Assembly (NCBI GenBank): GCA_965644295.1
Contig: CBFFRP010000161.1
Location: 1 to 29,829 of the forward strand
Reading direction: 5' to 3'
DNA length: 29,829 nucleotides
From: Paraphysomonas bandaiensis
Taxonomy: Eukaryota > Chrysophyceae
Shown here piece after piece: positions 17,709 through 26,889 of the stretch; within the stretch, counting starts at the first letter, position 1; the number at the start of each line of letters is the position of its first letter. Position numbers and translations under genes: made by a program. The notes under the pieces were generated by a model. It had not been told where the DNA came from and made no database searches. It saw only the letters and a list, made by a program, of their open reading frames with translations.

Positions 17709-18281
17709 TTATAATCTCATAAGATGTTTGTTCAAAAGCATGCCTCATCAATTCACACATAAAGGGATATAAAGTACCAGTAAGTGCCGGCAATCCAAGT
17801 ATGACATCATTATGTTTCATGTCAATAATTAAAAAATCCCCTTTGAACTGATACTGTTTTCCATAAGGGTCAGCCAACAAAAGATTGAGTCTGACTCCTT
17901 GTGTGACTGTTTTTATAGTAGTACTATCCGCCAATACTACTCTATGATTTGCATCGTATAAAAATTCGGGGTTTAGCTCTGGCATTAAACTCTCAACCAG
18001 ACCCCTAGACACATATAGTTAGCTGAAAGCGCTCCCGTGTCGCAAAGTACGGTGATCAACTTTTCCGAATTCTCTCTCATATTATTGTTCATTATTAGCC
18101 TAGCTACAGTATGTGCTGATGTCATTTGTCGCGTACTAGGAAAACAAGCATACAGCTTAGCTTGCCCCTCGGTTTGCACAGAACACAATGCCGCCGTGAA
18201 TGTAGACTCTTCAAATTGTAAACAACAATCGTCATCCCCGTCACACCCATTAACTACAGTGACATCCTGCGCTCCCCGCAC
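17709..18281 (-). pseudogene. Retropepsin-like protease of a minus-strand Ty3-like element (frameshifted)
   Basis: The frame follows the Gag UGA (18299-18297) in phase, with no ATG nearby. It carries VLCDTGALSANYM, the aspartic-protease active site, then shifts frame at about 17990-18010 and continues with the second signature DVILGLPAL and MRHAFEQ, as in the complete Pol. Homology stops near 17715, where the hairpin and the plus-strand LTR begin, so RT, RNase H and integrase are missing. The N-terminal 60 residues before DTG (Cys- and acid-rich) have no counterpart that I recognise. It is a broken copy of the 5' part of Pol. Confidence 0.78.
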
Positions 18282-18296
18282 GCAATGGTCCTTCCA

Positions 18297-19992
18297 TCAA
18301 GGTCGGGAATCGCCGAAGCGATCCCTTCTCAAGATAGAAGTTGGATTGGGTCTACCAGTGGAACCATCCTCAGCTTTCAGGAAAGCATTGAGCTTATCCC
18401 TCATCTCAACAGCCGAGGTTCTCAAGCACTGAGAATTGTGGAAAGAAACCTCTTGCTCATTAACAACTGCTGTAGGATCAGGCTCCAGATCCTGCGATGA
18501 TGTAACGTCCTTGGCTGAGCCACGACGTAAATCAATGTTACCCTCTTCATCATCTGAAGAACTGGGGTATTCGAGATTTATCTGCTCCGGACCTCGATCA
18601 AAATCCGAATCATCAGAAACATATCCATCGATGTGAGTGAGAGCATGTGAATCTCTGTTATTCCGATGATCATAGTCCTTGTATGAAGTAGACCGCAACG
18701 GAGACGGATGTTTCTCATTATTCTTGGAAAACAAATCCCTTTTCCGTTTGTTGTACTCATCAAGTTTGTTTTTAGCTTCAATGTTAGCCTCAAACGGTAA
18801 CTGACGAGCTGCTAAGCAAATCTGATAATGATCTACTAAAATGGCCGTAAATTCATCGAAAAACTCGTTCATCGTGTCAAACTGTAGTTTATTCATGCAC
18901 CCAAAGACATAACGAACATAATCCCTATCGTTCAAGTTTTTGAATAGTCTTACGAGCCCATATTCTTTGTCATCTACTCTGGGACACCAATCCTTATTAA
19001 ACTCCAGCATAAATGGATAACATGGTTCGAAACAAATCAATAAGTTTCAACTGTTGGAAGTAAAACTGTTCGAACGTGACAGTTGTCACTTTCCTCCACT
19101 CCATGATCTTTATGTGTCTAAGAGAATCTCGTAGCTCCTCATAGAATCCCACACAATTAAAAACCCGAGTTTCCTTGGCTATTACACGCAGTAAGTCAGA
19201 CAAATCCATCTCTGAAATCTCCGCATGACCAAGATGATACACTTCTCTTAGATGATCTCTTAATTCTCCAGAGACAACCTTTTGTAGACGCACAGTGGTC
19301 TGTTCCTCTTCTTGAAAATCCAAGATTTGTTTGACAGCTCTAGCCACTTTAGAAAGCTTTAGTTCATTGATACGAACTTTGCAAGTTCTTTCCTCACGCA
19401 TTACAACAGTCTGTTGCACATTTGGAAGGTTGGCATTCTTTTTCAATTCCCTGAACAGCTTCCCAGGTTTCTTGCCTCCTAACAAAGCTTGAGTTCTAGT
19501 ATGGAATTCAGAAGCCACCTGCTGATCACCATCTTCCTCAGCATTACCATTTGACTGAGCAGTAGAAGTATCTTCCTCCTCCAACAATTCTCTTACAGAC
19601 TCATCCCGCCAAGGAGTGCGATAGTGCTCCGCTAAATTATGCAGAGTAGAGTATCTCCTCGTATCACGTTTCTTTACCGGTTTCGGCAACGTGTCAGGAA
19701 AAGTAGGTGTTCCTTTCGTAACTGTTTCATCTGCCCCTGGGATATTTTGATCTTCCCTTAAAATCGTGGGGCTCTGCGCTCTAGAGCCGACAGGTGTACC
19801 TCTACGTGAGGCCCGCTCTTCGAGTCGCGTGACTCTGAACGTTAAGTCATCTATTCTCGTATCGAATTTCCTTTCCAAGGCATCGAAACGTGCTAGAATG
19901 ATTTCGAGCATTGAAGGCTCTAGATCCTCCTTAACACTGCCTTCAGAACCAGAGTGGCTCTTAGGGCTACTCCTACCAACGGGAGTTTGCAT
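18297..19992 (-). pseudogene. Ty3-like Gag, minus strand (one frameshift)
   Basis: The start is ATG at 19992-19990. The N-terminal part holds a coiled coil (about residues 29-65, MLEIILARFDALERKFDTRI and RVTRLEERASRR). The capsid-like part (VRINELKLSKVARAVKQI, VIAKETRVF, IMEWRKV) matches the other two Gags. The frame breaks near 19000-19045: the upstream frame ends at 18997 and the continuation (CFEPCYPFMLEFNKDWCP onward) is open to the TGA at 18299-18297. The C-terminal part is acidic and Ser-rich, and I see no complete CCCH or CCHC finger, unlike the two other Gags. The stop is UGA and the protease frame continues in phase. Confidence 0.82.
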
Positions 19993-20118
19993 CTTCCACC
20001 TTAGTTGCTGTTACACTCTTTAGTTTATATACCCACACAGTGATTATATATATATTGCCTAATGTGGGGTTCGCTCGTAAATCAGCCGCTCCGCTCACAA
20101 CGGTTCTATATTTATGCA
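19993..20118 (-). other. Leader segment of the minus-strand Ty3-like element (gag side)
   Basis: Between the gag ATG and the inserted element lies AT-rich leader with TATATATATA and TATATAAAC (minus-strand reading). The word CTAAGGTGGAA just before the ATG recurs on the other side of the insertion at 26904-26914, which supports the view that the complete element split this leader. Confidence 0.55.
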
Positions 20119-20122
20119 CACC

Positions 20123-20584
20123 TGTAACGCAGTACTGGTTATTTTCTGCGTTGGTAGTAGTATGATATGTTACTCTTCTGTTGTACTCTCTAACACGTAC
20201 AGAGTGTTTTTGTATTTTCAGTTTCAGTTACACTTTTCAGTTTCTACTCTTTCAGTGTATACACGGAGTGTTGAAGCTGTAGATACGTACCGGATAAAAT
20301 ACTTCTGATCTGGTGTGTTGTGTGCTGAAGTGAAATGCTGAACATGATGTTGTATGTGTGTGTTACTGTAGAGTTGTATAGCAGTGTTACTCACTTTTCT
20401 ATTACACGTTTTAAATAACGATTTATTTAAATTCTTTCGCGGTTTGCGTCTGAGTTGAGGAACATCACCCGCTGGTGAGTTCAACAGTGTAGCAGCCCGC
20501 TGGCGTGCACTTAAAATCTTTTTAAAACGTTGTAGATCAGTGTTGTTTTTGCTTGAGCATACGTTGTTCTTAAGAACAACTACA
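20123..20584 (+). repeat. 5' LTR of the complete Ty3-like element
   Basis: It starts TGTAACGCAG and ends AACTACA (TG...CA). It carries a perfect 18-bp palindrome GTTGTTCTTAAGAACAAC at 20563-20580, four bases before its end. Immediately downstream is another palindrome, AGTAATATTACT (20584-20595), where a primer-binding site would be expected; no TGG-type tRNA primer site is seen. Confidence 0.93.
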
Positions 20585-20649
20585 GTAATATTACTAGTTG
20601 ATAAGAACATTCATTCTGTTATTGAGCCCTTTGAACTGTTCTAAGAGTC

Positions 20650-22224
20650 ATGGAGCCTGCAGAAGGAGATGCGAAGACAGAGCTTACTCTGGAAGACTTG
20701 ATGCAGTATATGCGTGAGCAACGTGAGTATATGGAGCAGCGTTTTCATCAGCAACAGGCGTTCAATGAGCATGTTCAACGGAGTCTTGAGGAGATCAATC
20801 AGAGGAGATCTGGAAGGTCATCGAGAGCTAATTCAGAAATTATACAAGCTGATCAGCTTTCGGAGATACCGTTTGAAGAGTCTAAATCAGATGGTCATGG
20901 GAATGGTGAACAGCCTGTAGCCGCAACTATTGAGCGACGTGAGCAGCAGTATATTGACCCTGAGTTGTTGCATACGCGTATAGAGAATGCTGTGCGTGAG
21001 GGTGTATTGAATGCTACTCAAGCTCTCAGGAGTGAAGAGGAGCGACCACCTGTCAGACCTAAACGTCAGACTATTCAGGAAGCACTTCGTGAAATCGATC
21101 GTCAACCGAAGGCTAAAGTTACGTTGACCAAAGAAGACGATTCATACTTGGAGATAAGGTTGTCGGAAATTACTTTGGATGGGTTTTTGGTTTTCTTGGA
21201 ACGAATTGCTGAGTTTGAGAAATGTCGTGATAATGGACCAATTCCTTCTGTGTTTACATTGTTGGAAGGCAGGGCTAAGGAAATGATTAGGTTTACGTTG
21301 ATGGAATTATATCCTGATGATTATACTGAACCTTTGGAATGCATAGATGCAAGTGTAACGCGAGTTATTGAGGCAGCGAAGTATCAGTTCAGACCTTTGG
21401 ATATGATGGATTTTAATTCGATGTTGCTTGAGTCGTGTTTGCCGTACAGAGTAACAATGGACAAGTTGGAGGATTTTCGTCGTGTCGATGAGGATCTTTG
21501 TATTTTGGAAACGAAGTTCAATCAGCGGTATGATTTCTTGGAGGAGGCTGCTAAGATGAACAAACTTGATGAGAGTATACCTTTAGTAACGACTAAGAGA
21601 GGTGGTTCGTTGGAACAGTGGATGAGTCTTATTCCTGCGTGTATGAGAGATACTACTAAGAGACTTATGAGGTCGGAAAATTTCCCTTCAGTAAAAGCTT
21701 TTCTGAAAGAATTCTTTAAGCAGTTGAAGATTACTAGGGATTTGTCGTTAAAATATAATCAATTCAAAAGTCGTTTTAATTTTCGAACAAAATCGTCTGC
21801 TGTAGATAAGCGACTACACCAAATTGAGCAACAAGTTTCTGACTCAGAATCTGTGAGTGATGAGGAGCAAAACGTGCTGAAACATGAAGAAGATTTGTAT
21901 GCGGCTGAGGTATTGAAATCTTCCCCATGTTTTAGAGAATTGACGCAAGATGGTGGGTGCAAAGATAAGTCATGTAAATTTTCACATGATAAAGCTGTTT
22001 TGACTGAAGCTCTTAAGAAGATGACTGAAAGAGTGGGGTTAACAGTAATGCCCAAACCAAGTATTAATGCACCACCTCAACGTCGATACAGTAATTCTCC
22101 AGCTCAATTGAAAAGATATCCTGGGGATAGAAAGCGTCCTGGTGATGTACGTATTCTTACCAGAGATCAACCTGATGTTGAAGAGGTTCAACAAGGGGAT
22201 GACAATCCTTTGGATGACCTTTGA
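20650..22224 (+). CDS. Gag of the complete Ty3-like element (524 residues)
   Basis: ATG lies 65 bases after the 5' LTR. The N-terminal 60 residues form a likely coiled coil (EDLMQYMREQREYMEQRFHQQQ). A Pro/Arg/Glu-rich linker follows, then the capsid-like core (about 155-375; LRLSEITLDGFLVFLE, MDFNSMLLESCL) shared with the two other Gags here. At about residues 427-447 is a finger CFRELTQDGGC-KDKSC-KFSH, spacing C-x9-C-x4-C-x3-H, like the CCCH fingers of RNA-binding proteins and in the place of the usual CCHC knuckle. The C-terminus is basic, then acidic. It ends at TGA 22222-22224, in phase with Pol. It should form the particle and bind element RNA. Confidence 0.9.
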   Translation: MEPAEGDAKTELTLEDLMQYMREQREYMEQRFHQQQAFNEHVQRSLEEINQRRSGRSSRANSEIIQADQLSEIPFEESKSDGHGNGEQPVAATIERREQQYIDPELLHTRIENAVREGVLNATQALRSEEERPPVRPKRQTIQEALREIDRQPKAKVTLTKEDDSYLEIRLSEITLDGFLVFLERIAEFEKCRDNGPIPSVFTLLEGRAKEMIRFTLMELYPDDYTEPLECIDASVTRVIEAAKYQFRPLDMMDFNSMLLESCLPYRVTMDKLEDFRRVDEDLCILETKFNQRYDFLEEAAKMNKLDESIPLVTTKRGGSLEQWMSLIPACMRDTTKRLMRSENFPSVKAFLKEFFKQLKITRDLSLKYNQFKSRFNFRTKSSAVDKRLHQIEQQVSDSESVSDEEQNVLKHEEDLYAAEVLKSSPCFRELTQDGGCKDKSCKFSHDKAVLTEALKKMTERVGLTVMPKPSINAPPQRRYSNSPAQLKRYPGDRKRPGDVRILTRDQPDVEEVQQGDDNPLDDL

Positions 22225-22245
22225 GCACAATCACTGATAGCGGCT

Positions 22246-25200
22246 ATGCGAGATTACAATGATACTTCCAGCAGATTTCGCAATGCCGTACATAGGCAAG
22301 GAATGATAATAAATAATTGTGGTGATAAGATTAATGTGGAAATGGTTTTATTTGATTCCGGATCATCTTCGGATAATTTTATTTCATCAAATTTTGTTAA
22401 GAAGTGTGGGGACAAATTGTTAAAAGATATGGTACATAAAAAGTTGAGGGTTAAAGTAGCAGACGGACATCAGATTGAACTTAAAGGATATATTCCTGTT
22501 ACAATTGCTTTTGAAGATGAGGGTAAGACCTACAAAGCACAACTTTCACTGTATGTTTTGGACGGTTTGGCAAAGGATATTATTATAGGATTACCGGCAA
22601 TCTGTGAGCATTTTTCCGAGTTATTTATGAATATGATTAAGAAAGCATCACTGAGTGCGGGGCAATCAGTTAATTTAAATGAGATAGAAGTTCTTGCCAA
22701 TATTGGTGAAGACATTGACGAACTTAGGAGATATATGTCGTCAGGACCAGTGTGTGATCCTTGGGAAAATCCAATTCCGGAACAGTCAGAGGAAGATGAT
22801 ATGATTCCCGAACCATGTAGTTTTGGAAGTTTAGTGACTTTTTTGGAACAGTCAGTGGATGAGGCTAGGGAGAAATATTTTAGTGAACTAGAATCAAAAG
22901 TACATCCTGATTTCGCTCAACAAACTGATATATTAAGAGTTTTGAGAGAGGATGCAGTTGACGTCTTTGTTCCTAGAGAGTGGACTGGAATTCAGCATGT
23001 TCCTGAGTTAAAATTAAAGGTGAAAAGTACTATTCCTGATAGAATTAAACCAAAGAATATGAGAAGGATACCACCTATGTTATATGAACGTACTAAGGAG
23101 GAGTTCAATAGGATGTGTGGATACTTTTATCGTCCCAGTACGAGTCCTTATGCATCACCAATAGTAGTAGCACCCAAGGCTACGAAACCTTTTATTCGAA
23201 TATGTGGTGATTACAGGCGTGTTAATTTAGAAATTGAAAGTCCGCATTATCCCATACCAGATGTTATAAAAGAATTACATAAAGCAGCTGGGTATAAGGT
23301 GTTTATTGATTTAGACATATGTAATGCTTTCCATGGTATTAGACTTCATGAATCAGTTTCAGCACTGTTGTCAGTTCAAACTCCATGGGGTCAGTTCGAA
23401 CCAAAGTTTATGCCAGAGGGAGTTTCTCCGGCAAGTGGAGTTTTGATGCATGTAGTGTCTGATATTTTCAACGAATTCTCAGAGTGGATGGTGGTGATAT
23501 TTGACAACTTACTGGTGTTAGCGTATGATTATCAGGATGCTATTGAGAAATTCAAGAAGGTCATTAAAAAATGTACTTATTATAATGTCGTGTTGAAATT
23601 GTCGAAAAGCAAATTTGGCTATTCATCAGTGGAATTTTTTGGCTATCTTTGCAAGGACAACACTTACCAATTAACTGAGGCCCGAAAATTATCAGTAACT
23701 GCAATTGAATTTCCAGAAGGGAAAAACAAGACAAAACAAATGCAGAGATTTCTTGGAGCGGCAATATATTTTAAACCTTTTATTCCGTTATATAGTGACC
23801 TTACTCATAAGTTACATGACATGACGAAGAAGAATTTTGACTGGAATGAGAATTGTTGGAAAGTAAATTACAGGGAGGAATTTAGTAGATTTAAAGAGGC
23901 GATTCTAAAATCTCTTACTCTGTATCATCCCGACTATTCTTTAAGATGGATCTTGATGACAGATGCTTCGTTTTATGCATGTGGAGGTGTGTTATTACAA
24001 ATTTTCATTGATGCCAATGGTCAAGAATTCTATCAAGTAATTGCAATGGTGTCGAAGAAATTTTCGGAACCAACATTGAAGTGGTCCACTATTGACAAGG
24101 AGTGTTTTGGAATATTCTTTTGTGTATATGCCTTGTCGTATTATTTGAGAGGTAAAAAGTTCACGATCATGACGGATCACGCCAATCTTAAATGGATGGA
24201 AGTTTCGGTTGTTGACAGAATAGTACGCATGCGGATGTTTATACAGAATTTCAATTTCGACTTGCTTCACTTCAAGGGAAAGTTAAATAGATTTGCTGAT
24301 TGGTTATCTCGTAAGGATCAGGAATCGGCTGTGGCTCATGTTATGTTATTGTCTGTTTGTATGGAATGTTTTCCAGAAGAAAGTGTCGCATGTGGTGAAG
24401 TAGTTATGTTTGAAAATACGGACTTACTACCAGATGATCAGCTTATTGAGCTTAACCAAGTAGGGGAATGGAGTTCAGAAACCGACGATGTAGCTTGTTA
24501 TGCAGCGTTTCCAGCTGAGATACTTGCAGCTTTAGATGAACTAGCGGCTCAAGGTATAAAACCTAGTTCACCCAAAGAGGCGTTCGACTTAGTACACAAT
24601 GGTCGGATAGGTCACCATGGAGTTAAACGAACATGGTTAAAGCTGAGTAAGGTATTTCCAGGTCACAAGTTAACCACAGAGGTGATACAAGATTTCATAG
24701 ATCGGTGTCCCATTTGTCAGAAATTTAATGCGGGAATGAGTGCTTCCTTGCAGGCACCTATCAGAGCTTTAGACTCCGAGCATTGTAGACATTACGTAGG
24801 ATTTGACACACTCTCTGTGTCTCCTCCTGACAAGAAAGGGCATTGTTGTATCCATGTTGTAAAGCAATTGCCATCGCGTTTGGTTGGTCTGTATCCAGCA
24901 ACTGATTACACGGCGGTTGGAGTAGCGCGAGCGTTGTTTTCTTATTTCGTGACGTACGGAATATCGGAAGTGTTAATTTCAGACCCAGGTTCGAATATTA
25001 CAGCAGAGGTTGTTCAGTTATTGTTGAAATGGTTTGGTGTGCGCTTTAGAATGTCTTTGACAGATAGACATGAGTCCAACATGGTGGAGAGAACTCATAG
25101 AGAGACATTACGATTTCTAAGTGCTCTTGTACATGATGAAAGGTTGCAAGATTGCTGGGGAGAGCCGGAGTGCTATATGGTAATCCAGTTCATACTGAAT

Positions 25201-26190
25201 GATGAAATAAGTAGCGAAACGGGATTGTCACCTTTTGAGTTTACATTTGGTACAATAGACAAACCTTATTTCAAATTGTCAGATGCTGTGTCAGATTCGG
25301 TTGATACTACGGAGTATTTATCTCTTATAAATCAGAATTTGAGAACTATACGTGAGATTGCATGTGATGTTCAACGCAAGATCCAAGCAAAGAGAAAATC
25401 CAAAACACCTCCGGAGACACTTACGGAATATCAACCAGGACAGCTTGTTTTATTGCATCCTAATTCTTCGAAATTTAAACCGTCAAAACTATATCCTAGA
25501 TTTAAAGGTCCATACGAGGTTGTCTCTACGTACAAAGCAGATATCACCTGTACACATATTGTAATGCGATTTGAGGTAGTCTTTCATATGTCTTGGCTTA
25601 AACCATTTTTTGGTACCCATGATGAGGCATTCCGCATTGCTTTAGTAGACTATAACCAGTATGAAGTGCGAAAGATTGTGGCTTATCGGGGAGATCCTGA
25701 AAAGAGATCTACTATGGATTTTCTCGTATTATTTAGCGATGATTCACAAGTGTGGATTCCATACAATTCCGATCTTGCAACAGCACGGGCTTTTCAGCAG
25801 TATTGTAAAGACGTTCCTGCGTTATTTCCGCTTTTATTTTCTGCTAAGGAAGCTAAAGAACAACGACTACGAATGCGGAAACAGCAGATTGATGGAGTTC
25901 AACCAGGCCAAGAGGTGTACATCAACCTACGAGCTTGGGGAGCAGACTTCTACGACGCATTATCATTACCGGATTGCTATGTCACAAATTATGTAGTATT
26001 ATGCCGTTATAAACGATGGGCAGGCAAACGCCGTCTACGCATCGATTTATACTGCCCACTCTTCGACAATACCTATGAATGGAGTGCCTATGATGTTTAC
26101 TGCTATGGACTATGCTTCGACTTCAATCCGTCTACCATGGTGCTTGTTGATTCGGAGTTTTGCAAGAGTTTTCCTGATATACTCTTGTAA
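22246..26190 (+). CDS. Pol of the complete Ty3-like element: protease, RT, RNase H, integrase, chromodomain-like, extra C-terminal domain (1314 residues)
   Basis: Protease: DSG at residues 37-39 and DIIIGLPA later. RT: motif-A Asp357 in FIDLDICNAF and an active-site motif IFDN at 418-421, where the family norm is Y/F-x-D-D; the second Asp is Asn. RNase H: TDASFYACG, KECFGIF, TDHANLKWM, RFADWLSR. Integrase: HNGRIGHHG and CPICQ (HHCC), then Asp in GFDTLS, Asp in ISDPGSN and Glu in VERTHRE. About 1138-1190: a chromodomain-like segment (YEVRKIVAYRGD, FLVLFSDDSQVWIPY), expected to guide integration to chromatin. Residues about 1215-1314: a conserved domain of unknown function. The gene order RT-RNase H-IN defines Ty3/gypsy. 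The frame is undamaged. The first ATG is 21 bases after the Gag UGA, in phase, so expression may be by read-through or reinitiation. Confidence 0.93.
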   Translation: MRDYNDTSSRFRNAVHRQGMIINNCGDKINVEMVLFDSGSSSDNFISSNFVKKCGDKLLKDMVHKKLRVKVADGHQIELKGYIPVTIAFEDEGKTYKAQLSLYVLDGLAKDIIIGLPAICEHFSELFMNMIKKASLSAGQSVNLNEIEVLANIGEDIDELRRYMSSGPVCDPWENPIPEQSEEDDMIPEPCSFGSLVTFLEQSVDEAREKYFSELESKVHPDFAQQTDILRVLREDAVDVFVPREWTGIQHVPELKLKVKSTIPDRIKPKNMRRIPPMLYERTKEEFNRMCGYFYRPSTSPYASPIVVAPKATKPFIRICGDYRRVNLEIESPHYPIPDVIKELHKAAGYKVFIDLDICNAFHGIRLHESVSALLSVQTPWGQFEPKFMPEGVSPASGVLMHVVSDIFNEFSEWMVVIFDNLLVLAYDYQDAIEKFKKVIKKCTYYNVVLKLSKSKFGYSSVEFFGYLCKDNTYQLTEARKLSVTAIEFPEGKNKTKQMQRFLGAAIYFKPFIPLYSDLTHKLHDMTKKNFDWNENCWKVNYREEFSRFKEAILKSLTLYHPDYSLRWILMTDASFYACGGVLLQIFIDANGQEFYQVIAMVSKKFSEPTLKWSTIDKECFGIFFCVYALSYYLRGKKFTIMTDHANLKWMEVSVVDRIVRMRMFIQNFNFDLLHFKGKLNRFADWLSRKDQESAVAHVMLLSVCMECFPEESVACGEVVMFENTDLLPDDQLIELNQVGEWSSETDDVACYAAFPAEILAALDELAAQGIKPSSPKEAFDLVHNGRIGHHGVKRTWLKLSKVFPGHKLTTEVIQDFIDRCPICQKFNAGMSASLQAPIRALDSEHCRHYVGFDTLSVSPPDKKGHCCIHVVKQLPSRLVGLYPATDYTAVGVARALFSYFVTYGISEVLISDPGSNITAEVVQLLLKWFGVRFRMSLTDRHESNMVERTHRETLRFLSALVHDERLQDCWGEPECYMVIQFILNDEISSETGLSPFEFTFGTIDKPYFKLSDAVSDSVDTTEYLSLINQNLRTIREIACDVQRKIQAKRKSKTPPETLTEYQPGQLVLLHPNSSKFKPSKLYPRFKGPYEVVSTYKADITCTHIVMRFEVVFHMSWLKPFFGTHDEAFRIALVDYNQYEVRKIVAYRGDPEKRSTMDFLVLFSDDSQVWIPYNSDLATARAFQQYCKDVPALFPLLFSAKEAKEQRLRMRKQQIDGVQPGQEVYINLRAWGADFYDALSLPDCYVTNYVVLCRYKRWAGKRRLRIDLYCPLFDNTYEWSAYDVYCYGLCFDFNPSTMVLVDSEFCKSFPDILL

Positions 26191-26423
26191 ACAGGTTTTA
26201 TTCTTCTATTATATTATATTATGATAATATTTGCAATATTCTTTTATTTCTATTATAATACTACCTTGTCTATCTAGTTTATTCTCAATATCTGTTTAAA
26301 TCTGATTTTGTTTGTTTATACTTAGAATGACGCTATCTAGTATGGCTGATTTAAGTATTTGCATACATGAATCACAGTCTGTATTCACAATCTAATTTCT
26401 CCAGCTGGGGGGAAAGAGGGTAG
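26191..26423 (+). other. 3' untranslated region and polypurine tract of the complete element
   Basis: AT-rich non-coding sequence, similar to 339-569, ends in the tract GGGGGGAAAGAGGG just before the LTR at 26424. Confidence 0.7.
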
Positions 26424-26885
26424 TGTAACGCAGTACTGGTTATTTTCTGCGTTGGTAGTAGTATGATATGTTACTCTTCTGTTGTACTCTCTAACACGTA
26501 CAGAGTGTTTTTGTATTTTCAGTTTCAGTTACACTTTTCAGTTTCTACTCTTTCAGTGTATACACGGAGTGTTGAAGCTGTAGATACGTACCGGATAAAA
26601 TACTTCTGATCTGGTGTGTTGTGTGCTGAAGTGAAATGCTGAACATGATGTTGTATGTGTGTGTTACTGTAGAGTTGTATAGCAGTGTTACTCACTTTTC
26701 TATTACACGTTTTAAATAACGATTTATTTAAATTCTTTCGCGGTTTGCGTCTGAGTTGAGGAACATCACCCGCTGGTGAGTTCAACAGTGTAGCAGCCCG
26801 CTGGCGTGCACTTAAAATCTTTTTAAAACGTTGTAGATCAGTGTTGTTTTTGCTTGAGCATACGTTGTTCTTAAGAACAACTACA
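26424..26885 (+). repeat. 3' LTR of the complete Ty3-like element
   Basis: 462 bp, identical by eye to 20123-20584, including the 18-bp palindrome (26864-26881). It is followed by the target duplication CACC. Confidence 0.93.
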
Positions 26886-26889
26886 CACC

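Larger units (their letters stand above)
20119..26889 (+). mobile_element. Complete Ty3-like LTR retrotransposon with identical LTRs
   Basis: LTRs 20123-20584 and 26424-26885, each 462 bp, are identical by eye. Flanks are CACC (20119-20122 and 26886-26889); they could be read as ACACC if the LTR ends one base earlier. Inside are a short leader, intact gag (20650-22224), intact pol (22246-26190), a 3' untranslated stretch and a polypurine tract. Everything needed for mobility appears present, so this is the best candidate in the window for a currently active element. It inserted into the leader of an older minus-strand Ty3-like element. Confidence 0.93.

Noticed and set aside
13670-19992. A single Ty3-like element simply inverted in its middle
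   Set aside because: Attractive geometrically, but the two LTRs differ far more than the few coding lesions would predict, and the protease-RT linker is missing; two related copies joined together is the safer reading. Kept only as a question in the findings.
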